From Rhytidiadelphus loreus (Eukaryota > Streptophyta > Bryopsida > Hypnales > Hylocomiaceae), in NCBI GenBank assembly GCA_947034895.1, contig OX344765.1, forward strand, positions 4,965,001 through 5,029,000: a stretch of 64,000 nt of DNA, read 5' to 3'. The position numbers were made by a program, and so were the translations under genes. Below are positions 45,678 through 57,423 of this stretch, piece by piece. Below the pieces are notes generated by a model that saw nothing but the letters and a program-made list of their open reading frames with translations, was not told where the DNA came from and ran no database searches. Each line of letters opens with the position of its first letter. Positions within the stretch are counted from its first letter, which is position 1.

Positions 45678-47058
45678 ATGATGACTGAGATGGATGACCC
45701 CATGGTTCTGGAGAGCAATTTGGCAGCGCGCGCACGGGAGAAGCAGGAGAAGCAGGAATCCGTGTCAAAAAATGGTGTTTTCGAGAATTCTTTTGTTGAC
45801 TCACCAGCCTCAGGTGCCATGAAAGTTTCAGAACAAGGTCAGGCAATGTGCAACTTTTGCATTATGGAATATATCTGCGATGAATACAACCTTCTATTGG
45901 CACTTGAAATCAATGTGCATCAATTCCATGCTCATGTGTCTTGGATTGCTAAGTAAGTCTGATCCTGTGGAGCCCACTTGTTTGTGTGCTCTTTTGTGCA
46001 TTTTGTTTTCAGTGGTTGAAATGGAGGCCTTGCCCCCTGCTCTGACTCAGAGCTCGGTAGGCGACGACATGAGCAAGCATGGAGACGGAGCTCAAACTGG
46101 ATCTGCTCAAGAAGAGGATCTTGCTCTTCCCACAAAGTCCAACAAGTTAGACATTACTAGTGTGCTGCCCTTCGAGCTATAATTCGAGAGTTCGTCGTTT
46201 TCGTCTCCAAACTCAGGAAATTTCAATGGCATTGCAGTCGAAGGGACAACCGTGGCGCACAAGAAGAGCAGGAATCGTCGGAAGAATTGGGGTCTAAAGG
46301 AAACAGATGACGTGCTGGGAGCAGTTTTGAACACGCCGAAGGTGCGTACTCGAATGGAGCAGGGCACTACTATTGACTCATATTGGGATACCGTAGCCGA
46401 GGCGGTGTCAGGCAGGACGGGACCTGAGTGTCGAGGGAGGATGGACACGCTCAAGAGGTCATTCAGCACAATGAAGGAATACTGTGATGGGCATTGGAAG
46501 GAGTTCAAGCAGCTGAATGAGGAGGACTTCGGCAAAATGAAGGTGTCACCTCGCTTGACAGAAGCTTGGTACAATCAGATTCGCCCGCCCAGACCCAAGA
46601 AGAAATTGAAAACGAACAGAGCTGGAAGCTCATTAAAGAGCACTGGTCTCATACCAGACACCTCAACTTTGGGTAAAGCAAATGGCTTGTCCTGCCTCTG
46701 TCTATCTCGTATGCTAATGCAATGCTAATTAACCTTTCACCGCACAGGTGAACTTTGAGCCTTTCCCTCCAACAATCTAGAAGCTTGCGCCACATCTATT
46801 TTCGTTTGAGCTAAAACTCTCAAGTGCCAAAAAATCAATGTCAATAGATGAAGTGTTTTCACACGAAGCAGAAATCCTAGTTCACCAGTATGGTCAACGG
46901 AACCTCTACTGTAGTGGGATGTACGGTTAAAGGAGCCTCTACTTTACCTTTTGCTTCAACATTTTGTACCTCTGCTTTTGGGATGTTGCCGACTTAAATT
47001 GCTGAAAATTTGCCTTGCAGGTCTCCTGCCATCCGTCCTGGGCGAGCCAGCATTGCTG
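45678..47058 (+). pseudogene. Myb/SANT-like gene copy B with premature stop and missing last exon
   Basis: Exons 45678-45837, 46013-46672 and 47021-47058 correspond one-to-one with those of the 3601-6506 gene, with the same phases and GT/AG borders. An in-frame TAA at 46180-46182, created by a small duplication (TTCGAGCTATAATTCGAG), stops translation before the DNA-binding domain. Beyond it the frame is fully open (NWGLKETDDVLGAV, ECRGRMDTLKRSF). No counterpart of the acidic last exon is found downstream. Either it is a young pseudogene, or translation starts again downstream and gives only the domain. Confidence 0.8.
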
Positions 47059-47439
47059 GTATGTGCTTCACACAACCGTTGTCTGTTGAAGTTAATATTG
47101 GGTTTCTTATTTTTCATGGGCGAGTGTCATGACGTGGGTCTGTGAAGCTCAAATACAAGCATGCTAGTCGTTCATGGAGCTACGATAGAATTTGCTTTTA
47201 TGTTCAGGCCTCAGCAGGTCATTGCTATGTTGTGTTCTTGGGAATGATGTCTTTTGGGTCGACTTTCGTGAGGAAGAGGGTTTTGACAGTTTCGATGTTG
47301 AGTTTCAGCTCCATGTTCCAAGTAAATCTTCTTGGCATCATGATTTGGAGTTTTTTTACCTTGAAAGTTTGCTAATGGGAGAGCATGTGGGTTAGCATAT
47401 TTCTCTGCAACTTTACTGAGGGTTGTCAAATGTTCCTTT

Positions 47440-47650
47440 TTTATTTTTATTGTTTCCTGAATTTTACTGTTCTCTTGTATTCGTTTTATTTTCTTCCACC
47501 CTCTTCTTGAATCTTTTTTCTTCTCTGAGTACTTCCCATTCCTTCTCTACTCTTCCCTTTTTTTTTCTCTTCTCTTCTCTTCTTCTATCTCTTTTTGTTG
47601 TTTTATTTTCATTCTCGAATGCTTTTTCTTCTTCTTCTTCTTCTTTTCTT
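47440..47650 (+). repeat. Pyrimidine-rich (TCTTC)n tract, also at 5400-5600
   Basis: A CT-rich run shared by blocks B and C, within the intron 3 region. The ORFs there (Phe/Ser/Leu-rich) are composition artefacts. Confidence 0.7.
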
Positions 47651-47906
47651 TGTTCTGGGGATGTGGAGGAGGGAGGGGTGATTATTTTTTTCAGGGGAGG
47701 CTAGAATACGGTGTCGGCATCCAGCAGAACGAATTGGTGTCTAATTGGCAAGCGATTTCCAAACCCTGTTGTCAGTGCCGATCCCATGTTTCCTCATCGC
47801 CAGAAACAACAACAAAATGCTGGTCACCATCTCGAAGTCACGAGTCAAGCGGCCTCGATCATTTAGCTCCATCGAGAAACCGACGGGAGAGCAAATCCAA
47901 GACGGC

Positions 47907-48090
47907 AACAATGAAGCTCTCCGTGCCTTGCTCTGAAGAATTTGATTTTCTTGTGGTTTCTTTTTCCTTTCAACAGGAAATGCTGTTTCAGTTGCCTTCA
48001 TCCGCGGGGATACCACCCCGTCAACTTAGCGATGCGAACCGTCACCCAAGACTAGAGACTAATTCCTCCGGACACTTTAAATTTCTATGA
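47907..48090 (+). other. Duplicated ORF, copy B, unrecognised
   Basis: It has the same start as in block A (MKLSVPCSEEFDFLVV..., then QQEMLFQLPSSAGI) and then a different end (RQLSDANRHPRLETNSS). A parallel frame from 47819 reads MLVTISKSRVKRPRSFSS, then IEKPTGEQIQDGNNEALRAL. I cannot tell which, if either, is used. Confidence 0.25.
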
Positions 48091-48789
48091 GCCCTCGTCC
48101 CTCCAGTCGTGGATGATTTCAAATGAACTCTAGTGGATGTAAGACTGGGGGACAACGATTTCCCATCCAATTTTATTTTGTGAAAGTTGGAATTCGAGTC
48201 AGAAGCAGAGATTCTACTTATGGTTAACACATGTGATATGAATTTTAGCCATATAGATGATCTTTTTTGAATATGAGTCCAACTAATGAAACGGGATTTA
48301 ATATCTATGAATTCTTTTCCAATTTGACAAAATCCCTAGAATTAAATACGTTATTGTGATTTGAACTTTGGGCCATAACCATGGTCTATTTATTTTTCGA
48401 TTATGCAATGATGCAGAATTTTGGTTTATACTATGATCGATGAATTGCCTTACAATACATATATACCTATGGTGAAAAATTGTAAGCATAGAATGTATTT
48501 CATATGATATATTTTCATTTTTTTCCCTCACAATTCACTCTCATTTTAAATCTTCACAAAAATACTGAAATTTTTTATGGCCCTGATGATCTGGAAGGAT
48601 AACAGCAACGCTGGTCATGAATTCAATTGCTCCAGCCCTTTTGCATGTATGAAGCTGGCCTGCTCTGGTATTTGTTTTTCGTTGTTGCTCGTCGCCACGA
48701 GATCACTTGAGAATCAAAGCGTTCATGCAAAGTCATCGAACCTGGCGTGGAGAATTACAAGCTCGAAAATTGAGAAGAGATCAGCGTTT

Positions 48790-49190
48790 CTGCAAGGAGC
48801 CTGCGATTGCAATGGCCATCACCGTGAGGTTCTTGAAATGGTGGACGACTGGTCCCAGAGACTGAAGAATGCCATTTAGCTGGCGAACATTCGAGTGCAA
48901 CTCCGAAAGTTTAATTTCGACTCTATTTTGTGGATGAGGATCACCTCCGTGATCATGATAAGTTTGAAGATACGATATTATGGGAAACTAATCGAATTAA
49001 GAGCATCGCCAGGGCAGCTGATAAGCGTCCGGATGGGCCCACTCAGACCAGTCCCCTGGTACAGTATGAGTTTCCGGCGGGGATTGTTCGACTTTGCAGA
49101 ACATCGATCCACAGTGTATGAAGATATCCTCTTCTGCCATTTCTGCCGATTCTGCAAGGAGCCTAGCTGCAATGGCCATCACCGTGAGGA
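48790..49190 (+). repeat. Direct repeat of about 45 bp flanking a B-only segment
   Basis: TTCTGCAAGGAGCCT...GCAATGGCCATCACCGTGAGG occurs at 48788-48832 and 49149-49189. Block A has only one copy. The 0.35 kb between them (48840-49150) is absent from A, as expected for a tandem duplication in B or a deletion between repeats in A. Confidence 0.7.
48930..49121 (+). other. Charged ORF in the B-only segment, unrecognised
   Basis: The frame VDEDHLRDHDKFEDTILWET, then NRIKSIARAADKRPDGPT, ends IVRLCRTSIHSV-stop. Composition is protein-like, with acidic and basic patches. It could be a last exon. No family recognised, no ATG at the start. Confidence 0.25.
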
Positions 49191-49707
49191 GAGCAAATTC
49201 AATAGCTGAAGGTGAGTAATCAACTCTTCTCTTTTCACTTTGTGGAATGTGAGAATTCTCAACCCTCAACACTACTTCTGTGGTGAAAGTTTCGAGAATG
49301 CAACACTTTCATCCACCGCAAATTGCTTGCACGGGCAAACTCTAGATCTAACTGATGATGCAACAAAGCGATCGATCGGGCATGCACATCAAATAAAGGC
49401 AGTCGGGGCGTCTAGCACGGTAAACTGAAATTCCACATTTGGGAGTTTTCTAGGTTTAATGCTCATATATCTGCTGTGATTCGTGTGTGTCTGGATACTT
49501 AACAGGTTCAATGTTACGTTCTACTTTTCAATGTCCAGTTCTTTATCATCTCATTGAACTTGGTTTGCAGGAGAATATAAAGAGATGCGCTTGCAATACT
49601 TAGGATCCTCTTCGTTCAAACCAAGGGTGTTGGGCTTGAAGACCTTGAGGTTATCAGAAAGTATCGTGGAGCTCTACTGCACACAATGTTTCGTTGGGGA
49701 GAAGTGA
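49172..49707 (+). CDS. Possible two-exon small gene, 58 residues, unknown function
   Basis: Exon 49172-49211 (MAITVRRANSIAE, donor GAAG|GTGAGT) joins in phase to 49571-49707 after TTGGTTTGCAG. It reads GEYKEMRLQYLGSSSFKPRV, then LGLKTLRLSESIVELYC, and stops at TGA 49705. A further GTGAAT donor two bases before the stop codon (AA|GTGAAT) and acceptors at about 49768 and 49849 could extend it. The joined frame is open and balanced in composition, but I recognise no family, and block A lacks the second exon. Confidence 0.3.
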
Positions 49708-50102
49708 ATGTATTCGATTATTTGACAATCTTTGTGTAGAACTTTGCACTTAGTTTTTTAATTTTCAGGAAGTCTTCGTTGCAATTCATAATATCTCAAG
49801 ACTTTTTTTGACCGAGAACGCGTGCGCTACAATCTCGCAGGCTGAGGGAGAAGAATTGGTCGCGGAAAATATATTTTTGAGGAGATTCCTGGAAGTCTTC
49901 GAACTCACTTGACTTGTGAGTGCGTTTGAAACTGCTCTTATTACATTTGTAGTCCCAATTTTTTATTTTTTATTTTACTTTGTGCTCGTTAGCTCTCTAA
50001 ACTGGAGTGAATAGGTTGTTCGTTGTTTCGATCGAGTTCTTAATTAATTAGTTATGCTTTGAAGGATAACTGTCCTTTTTCACTGACAACTTTGACAACC
50101 TC

Positions 50103-50391
50103 GCTACACTAATAATGGTATGTAGTGTTGGCAACACTAATTACAAAGTACAACACTAAATGTCAACAATTTCACTAGTGTTACTAACACTAAAAGTCAA
50201 TATAGGCACTATTTGACAACTTTTTGAATTTTTTTGGGATATAAATTTTTAACAAGACTTCATTTAGTGTTAAAGATAATTTCATATTAGAAATGAGCTC
50301 ACAAGAGGTGGAAAGTAAAACTCTAAATGGGTCTAGTAAAAATTAGGTAATACTATTTGTAACATAACACTAAATACCATCATTAGTGTAG
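50103..50391. mobile_element. 289 bp MITE with CTACACTAAT termini
   Basis: The ends CTACACTAATAATGGTAT and ATACCATCATTAGTGTAG pair with one mismatch. The word AACACTAA/TTAGTGTT recurs about eight times inside, like subterminal transposase sites. Superfamily uncertain (CACTA-like ends, no clear target duplication). Confidence 0.75.
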
Positions 50392-50835
50392 TTGGCTTGG
50401 ATATGCTCAGTGCTACTTTGACAGGCTTGTCTTGTCCTAAAATCCTTTTATTGGAATGAATTTGAAGTTTTTGATCGTGTATGGACGATCTTTCAATTCT
50501 ATGGAGCAGTAGAAGGGTATGAGGGTTGTATATATGAAGGGTGCATCTGCCAGTAACTTGAACACAACGTTACACAGCAGTGCTACTGGTTGCAACAAGG
50601 AATGGCTTACCTAGCACAAAATTATCTGGGTACGATATACTTTGGATTTCACATCTCAAGTTGTAGTCAAAGAGAAAAGGGCTAATCAATCATTCTTTGG
50701 GGATGTCCGCAGCTCCAGTACTATTATCGTGTTATCGTAATCTGTCAAGGCAACAAACACTGACAGCAACAAGACTGGTTGCAAAAGAGAAGGAATTATC
50801 AGTTGCTTTCCAAATTCCATTCAATGGTTTATATA

Positions 50836-51247
50836 AGGTAAGAGGCTCTAATGTTGAAGGGACATTTAGAAACGCTCATGTAGACTCATCTGTAATGGAC
50901 TTGAGGTGGTCTTCAAATGGACTTTCTACTGTCAGTGAATGGATCAATAAAAAAAATATTATTTATTGTAAGAGCCAATCATTCACTTTGCTTTCCCCAT
51001 TTCTCTCTAAAAACTGTAAGTAAACAATTTATGGAAGACCTATGATCAGAAATAGGGACCTATGACACATCTTGTTTGAAAATTCATAAGTAATTCAAAA
51101 ATGCTTCAAAAAATACAAAACGACTTGGATTACAATCAGAATCTATTTTTCTTTGTCTGAAAAATGAGCTAAAAATAATCCCATACAAGAAACAACATGA
51201 AAAAGGCTAACCAGCCCTTAAGTGCACGCTTTAAGAGCCTCCTACCT
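50836..51247. mobile_element. TA-target MITE, family 1, copy 4
   Basis: 412 bp, AGGTAAGAGGCTCTAA... to ...TTAAGAGCCTCCTACCT, flanked by TA. Its internal sequence matches the other copies. Confidence 0.75.
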
Positions 51248-51301
51248 TATCTCATAATGTCAATGCAAGAGAGTTTCGCCGTCATGGCAAGTTTCAATTG
51301 G

Positions 51302-52268
51302 TTAACCCCTCATCGCCTGAAGTCCAAACGAGGTCAAAAATAGTGTTGCTTTTGAAGTGTTGTAAATTTAGATGTTGCTAAGTTATAGAAATCTTAACCG
51401 TATAATATTGTAGTGAACATGTTGTAGATGACACAGAAAAAATTTGAAGCCATTTGACCGCATGGATTGAAAGATTCTAATGTTTTAGTGTTAAAAAAAG
51501 ATGCTGAAATTTTCCAAAAAACACATTTGGAGGTGAAATTCGACTTCTAAACCTACTCAAATGAAAAAACTTGAGACTATAAAGTGATTCAAAATCAACA
51601 TATAAACACATTGGTGAAAAAAATATCATTCAATTAACTCAATGTGTCTCCAAAACAGATTTGAAATGTCAAAAAATAGCATGAAAAGTTGCAAAAAACA
51701 CCATGTAAGGCTAAACCTCCTCCACTAAAAAGCATCTCAATCATTCATTATTTTTTGGATTCATGTGAAATTTTAGCCTCACAAACTATACTAGTAAGTG
51801 CAACTTTCCCAAAAGAAATTATTGAAAATGGACACTGTATGAAGAAGTTACAAGCCGCCGAATTTCACTGTAATCCGAAAATGGCTGGGTTTTAAATTTT
51901 GAATTGCTCCCAAACATTCAAAGAAGCATGTATTGACATGAAAATTTTACCACAATAACTAGACTAAAAGGGGAACATAACCCAACAAATTTGATTGAAA
52001 ACGAACATTTTATGAAGGAGATACAACCCCCCCCAAGTTTCAGCCATCAAATGGAGTTTGGTGAATTCAAATTGAACCTCTGAACTTTGATTGGCTCCCA
52101 TTTAATTTGTAAATCTTGGATTGATCTGAAATTTTTACCACAAAAAATAGAAGAGAGAGCGCAACTTTACCAACAAGTTTTATTGAATTTGGATATTGGA
52201 TGCAAAAGTTACAGCACTTTGAATTATACATGAGGACACTTTTCGTCCCTCAGGCGAAGAGGCGGATT
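51302..52268 (+). mobile_element. TTAACCC-ended element with internal repeats, copy 1
   Basis: It starts TTAACCCCTCATCGCCTGA and ends CCTCAGGCGAAGAGG(CGGATTAA). The near-empty site at about 460-490 shows that the DNA between is inserted. Inside are three diverged units of roughly 150 bp sharing AAATTTTACCACAA, AAAGT..ATTGAA and GAAGTTACAA. Copy 2 is at 61888-62860, inverted. Confidence 0.75.
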
Positions 52269-52534
52269 AAGACTGATAATGCTTGCTCACTGCTTCCCTT
52301 GTGCAAATTTTCAGCATGGTGGGTATGAAGTAGAAATTTCATTGGTCTGTCTGGCAGTGAGAGAAATCAGAGAGAAATCTTTACTACTATCAACCGGTAT
52401 TAATTTAGTGAGTGCGGATTCACCAAACATAATTTAAATGCACAATTATTTTGCCATTGTGGCATGCTACATATGATTAATTAAGCAATCAAAAAAGTTA
52501 AACAGCTCAACTCTCCTACATTGGCATTATATCC

Positions 52535-52658
52535 GGTAATTGCAAAGTGGTCCAAGTCATCAAGGATAATCGTAGGTCAGTACCAACCTCGCCACTCACA
52601 GCTTGGTAGGTCCTAACCGACGATTATTCTTGATAACTTGACCTGCTTTGGAATTACC
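52535..52658. mobile_element. Small fold-back MITE, copy 2
   Basis: GGTAATTGCAAAGTGGTCCA pairs with the right end TGACCTGCTTTGGAATTACC; the inner arms GATAATCGTAGGTCAG and CTAACCGACGATTATTC also pair. 124 bp. Confidence 0.7.
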
Positions 52659-52660
52659 TA

Positions 52661-53070
52661 AGGTAATATGCTCTAAAAGCGACCATTTAAGAGTTGGTCC
52701 GCCTTTTTCATAGGCTGAAGTGGACAGAATTATTTTTAGATCATTTTTCAGAGAAAGAAAAATGGATGTGGAAACTAACACAAGTGGTTTTGTATTTTTC
52801 CAAGTATTTTTGAATTACTTATAAATTTTCAAAGATTCAGGGCATAAGCACCTATTTGTGACCATAGGTCTCCCAAAATCTGTTCACTTGCAGTTTGTAA
52901 ACAGATGTGCGGAAATCAAAGGCAGTGATTGGCTCTTGCAATAGAAAAATAATTTTTTCTTGATGCATTCAATTGTTACAGTGGTCCATTTAAGGATCAC
53001 CTGATTTCCATTTTTCACCCCAAAATAGGAGCGGTTTGAAGAAGGGGAGCGCTTTTACAGCATACTACCT
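52661..53070 (-). mobile_element. TA-target MITE, family 1, copy 5 (reverse orientation)
   Basis: 410 bp, AGGTAATATGCTCTAAAAGC to GCTTTTACAGCATACTACCT, TA on both sides. Its interior is the reverse complement of copies 2-4. It abuts the 52535-52658 fold-back with only the TA between. Confidence 0.8.
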
Positions 53071-53072
53071 TA

Positions 53073-56000
53073 GTCCATATCAAGCATTCAAGCATTCAAG
53101 CCCAGAGTGACGAACTAGAAATAGAAAGTTGACCTCCATGGCAGGAGTTGATTGCAGTATACTTCTTCTGTTAAAAAATACATGACTCTTGCTATTGATG
53201 CAACAAAAATGCTTCAATAGCAAGAATAAATAAAGTCATGTGAGACAAAGAGTTCGTCTGAAATTTGCTTCCTGGGACATTGTTGATACTTAATTTACAT
53301 CATGATATATTTGTTTACTAAAATTTTGCCTGTTGATTTTTTATTTTGAAACAGGTTTGCTGCACAGAGTTTCAGTAATTGTATCTGATGGACTCATTCC
53401 ATGAAGAGTAGCTCACGTATTGGTAGTTTCTATTCTCAGTGAATTGTTTCTCCTTCTCGAGTCTGACTTAACTTAGAAGGGTGACAAAAAGTAGAGCGGC
53501 ATGTTTTGTGTGCAAAATAGCCTGCAACATTCTTGGCAGTTAACATGTTTTGTACCATGCATACGTATTGATTTTGAGAATGTATTCCACCTTAACATAA
53601 AAACTTTTGTCAATCATCTACAAATATATCTTTGATACCATATAATTACTTTTGCTGTTGGTATTTGCAAATAATGCATCTTGGAATCCTTCTTTTTGCT
53701 AATAATGTTATTTTATAATATATGATGAACAATGGAAACTATGGATAGTGATTAATGTGTAGCAAATAGGTGTGATTGACTTTTGCAAATGATCAAGTTT
53801 CATCTTTCAAATAAATGGAGAGGTGAATTGCCAAATAAGAAATAACTGTGTATCTTATATAATTGTATCCCAAAGCTCAAATATCAATCTCATGAGTGTG
53901 CGCATGCAATTGAAGTTTAATAATTTATACCTTGCTGCCAATATTTCTTCTTGTTTAATTTTAATTTTTATGAAGTGTTTGGTATATAAATTTCTCTTTT
54001 TGTATTACTCATTTGGTATGTGTGGTAATAAACAAAAAAAACAATTTGACTTAGCATGTAAGCAATTAAAATGAAAAAATTAAGTGATGACATTGATTAT
54101 GTCTTTAAAATAAAATAAAAGTAAATTGAAGAAATAATAAACTCAATGTACTAAGCAACATATACAATTTGAGAATAAATAGAAAATTTTACAATGTTTG
54201 TTTGGAAAAAACTAATGACATAGCATATCAAGTGGATTTGGAGTATAAATTCTATGTATCATCATCTAAAATTAGTTACACATTCAATTTTCTACATCAA
54301 AGTAAGAAACTTTGCCAATTGCAACATTATGATCAAATTCTGAATTTCAAAAAGAAGTATTTTCAATTCTTTCCTAAATAATGGTTAAGTTTCATCTTTC
54401 AAAGTTTTTACCCAAATATGTATGCATCCTACAATGTGCATCTTTCCATAATGTGTTGAAGAAATAAGTTGAGAATATATGTTAAAAAATTTAACAAAAC
54501 ATATTTCATATTTATACTTGAAAAAGATAGTAAGTAGAAAGAAGTAAAATATGATTAAAAATACTAAAACTAAACTGTTAAGAATTTAGTTATAGAATTG
54601 AAAATTTTCAATCTCAACTATTGTAATCAACAATTCACATCCCATATTTTTATGTTTCTTCTCCAAATATATAAAAAATTGAGTTAAAAAACGGACTTCA
54701 AAGTTTATTTTTGAATAGAGATTCTTGAGCAGAGACTTGTCATAACTTTCATCTCATTTATCAAAATAGAATAATCAAAGTTCATCAAATTTATAGAAAA
54801 CCACATTCAATTTTTTTATTTTAAAAAATAATTTTTTTCTAAGTTGCGTGGACTTCTTAGCTTGAGAATAAATGTGCATGTTATACAAAAACTTTTTAAC
54901 TATGTACTCAGATATTATGAAAGCTCTCGTCCCTTGAAGATATTTCTTGACCACATGTTTTATGAAATTTGAATAAAAGAAATAGAAATTTCATTCATAA
55001 ATAGATGATTGAAAATGCTATGTTGCCTCCAAATGGTATTTGATCCTTTAGGAATTAATATGTCTTAGGAGATTTTTAAATGAAGGATCCCACTTCATTG
55101 AAAGGTGAAAAAAATATAATCAGGCATTAAAAATGAAAGTTGAAGAAAACATTTTCAATGCAACCTTTTAAGGATGACATCTAACATGTAATTTACAGAT
55201 GAAACATGGCCACACTACTAGACATTAGAATCTACTTGATATTGTATCAAAGACAATATGTATGTGTAGAAATTAAATGCATGTTTAAACATTCCATTTG
55301 TATCCTTTGAGGATATGTGGCACACACTATGCCACATTTTCATCAATCAAAGACACGTATTGTTGAACATACAAGCTAGCTTCAACCCAAGCAATAATAG
55401 ATCCTATGAGAGTGGTTACTATGGCATTGTAGACTTGAAACAAAAATGGCCTTACATTAGTAAAAGGCGTAGAAAAAATATAATTGTTTTACAAAAATGC
55501 AAGTTGAAGAATGCATTTACAATGTAGCCAATTCACCATGATCTAAAAATTTAAGGATGAAACAAGGCTATACCACTTGCTACAACTTACAGGAGACATA
55601 CAACTTGAGTTCACCTCTAAAAAACATGCTAGAAAGTAAGACAAAATAAACTTCATTTATGTTTAGTTGTAAAACAAAACATACAAAGCAAAGAATGTTG
55701 AAGTTGATTACAATGCTATATGCTCTGTCCATTAAAGGTTAGATTATTTCTTGAAATGCATTATTTTATTGTCATTCCACTTATAAACTTGTGCAATGGC
55801 AAAAAAAATTCATTTCATTGTATTTTTTTTCATTTTTTTTTTTTCTATTTTCTTTCTTTATTTTCATTTCTTTTCCTAAAAAATGAATATTCAAAATAGA
55901 TATTCAATTTCAAATAGAGTGTATAATACAATTTGAACTCTTTAAGATCACATTTTGAGAGGCTGCATTCTTTCTATTCCATTAAATCCTAGGTAGAACA

Positions 56001-57133
56001 TTGAATTTTCATTTTACACTATCACTATTAATAGTAACACACTAGCACTCTCAAATTTTGTAGGTATTGTAGCTTCCTAGCACCTTGGGTTGCTTTTTGC
56101 CTAGTAATTAATTAAAGTGAAAAAACAATTAGAAAACCCCAAAATAATATATTAAAAGTGAGTAATTTTAAAATATAATAAAAAAAAGTTAGGCATTCAT
56201 CCAAGTTGTTAGTACAATTTTCAAATGGTTGTTGCTACTTTCATCTAAGCGTACCTAAGTCCTTATCTTGACCTCTAAACCCTAAACCCTCTACTTTGTC
56301 TGTTAGGATTTTGTTAAGTATCATGGTTTTATTATTGCATGTAAAAAATATGTTTTGTTTGTAAGAGATTATGCTATAGAATGGTCAAAATGCCAAGGCA
56401 AATAACTTTGCAATGTATGTTTATTGTTATTGACGAAGAAGAAATGCAAGGTTGTATGGAGCAAGTTGAATTTCCATGAATTAAATAATCCTTTAATATA
56501 TATATTTTAGGAAGACAAACTAGGTCACTAATTTTCCAAAAATTTAGGCACCCTTTTGATTATTGATTTTCTAACTAAGCTGCTAGGAAGAGATGGTAGT
56601 TTATTCATAAATGTTACAACAAAGAATTTGACAAGTATGAGAAATTATTTTATTCAAAATTTACCATAGAATAATATTAAAAAATATTTATACAACATAA
56701 AATAAAAATATTTAATAAAAATATGAACATTAGAATTATTCACAATATTATTCAAATATATGTAAATGTTCTTAAGAATTTATAATACAATATTTATATT
56801 ATAATAATATGATACTAAAAATTAGGATTAGCAATGTTTGAATTCAATAATTTTTGCCATGTGATTACTAATACAATTTTTTCATGCACTTATGTTAACA
56901 CTATGTAACTCTTTTTATACATTTTGGCTGCTATAAAAATATCATTTGAAACAAACACGTGGTCTCAAAAGTGCACTTAAAACATCCTAAAAAGAGATTG
57001 ATATTTTTTGCACATTATTCAATCTGAGGACACTAAAATTAGAACAATTTTTTTGGTAAGCCATCAATTCAACTTTGATTAAGAAAGATCGTGCTCAATT
57101 TCTAGTTCCACCAATGTTTTTTGAAAGTGTACA
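53073..57133. other. AT-rich intergenic with old dispersed repeats, no gene
   Basis: No supported gene. 54390-54790 is related, in reverse, to 62890-63010 plus 61700-61885 (shared GTTGAAGAAATAAGT and TAGAGATTC), so it is a dispersed repeat. Two adjacent CTAAACC units near 56277 (CTAAACCCTAAACCC) are a short telomere-like word. Confidence 0.35.
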
Positions 57134-57421
57134 TTGGAGGAGATTTCAGCTACTTAAGAGTTAGACTGTTTCAAGGTTGTTCTCATTGTTGGGAACCAAT
57201 CTTGTACAGTTAGAATATAATAATAATTAATAAAAATTAAAAAATCAAAGATAAAAAAATTAAATTAAATTATTAAAAAATTAAAATTTTGATTTTTTTT
57301 AATAAATAATATCTGACGTGGTCATCTCTTGGTCACGTCAAATCAGTGTTCCCATAGCGTTTGTGCAGCTCCCACAGTTTGAAAACTCATAGTCTCTTAA
57401 AACACAAAAATCTCCCCTAAT
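57134..57421 (-). mobile_element. AGGGGAGATT MITE, copy 1 (reverse)
   Basis: It aligns in reverse with 59511-59803: both have GTTTTAAGAGACT.TGAG at one end, a GACGTGG...CACGTCA pair in the middle and a G(A/G)CTGTTTCA.GGTTGTTC end. The termini are ATTGGAGGAGATT and AATCTCCCCTAAT-like. Confidence 0.7.
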
Positions 57422-57423
57422 GA

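Larger units (their letters stand above)
44816..50000 (+). repeat. Paralogous block B
   Basis: The first half (44816-47737) matches block C, the second half (47757-50000) matches block A. The two halves join within a few bases near 47737-47757. B shows the complete order, suggesting that C and A preserve different parts of one duplicated unit. Confidence 0.8.

Noticed and set aside
56270..56295. Telomere repeat
   Set aside because: Only two plant-type CCCTAAA units; too short to be more than chance or a repair scar.
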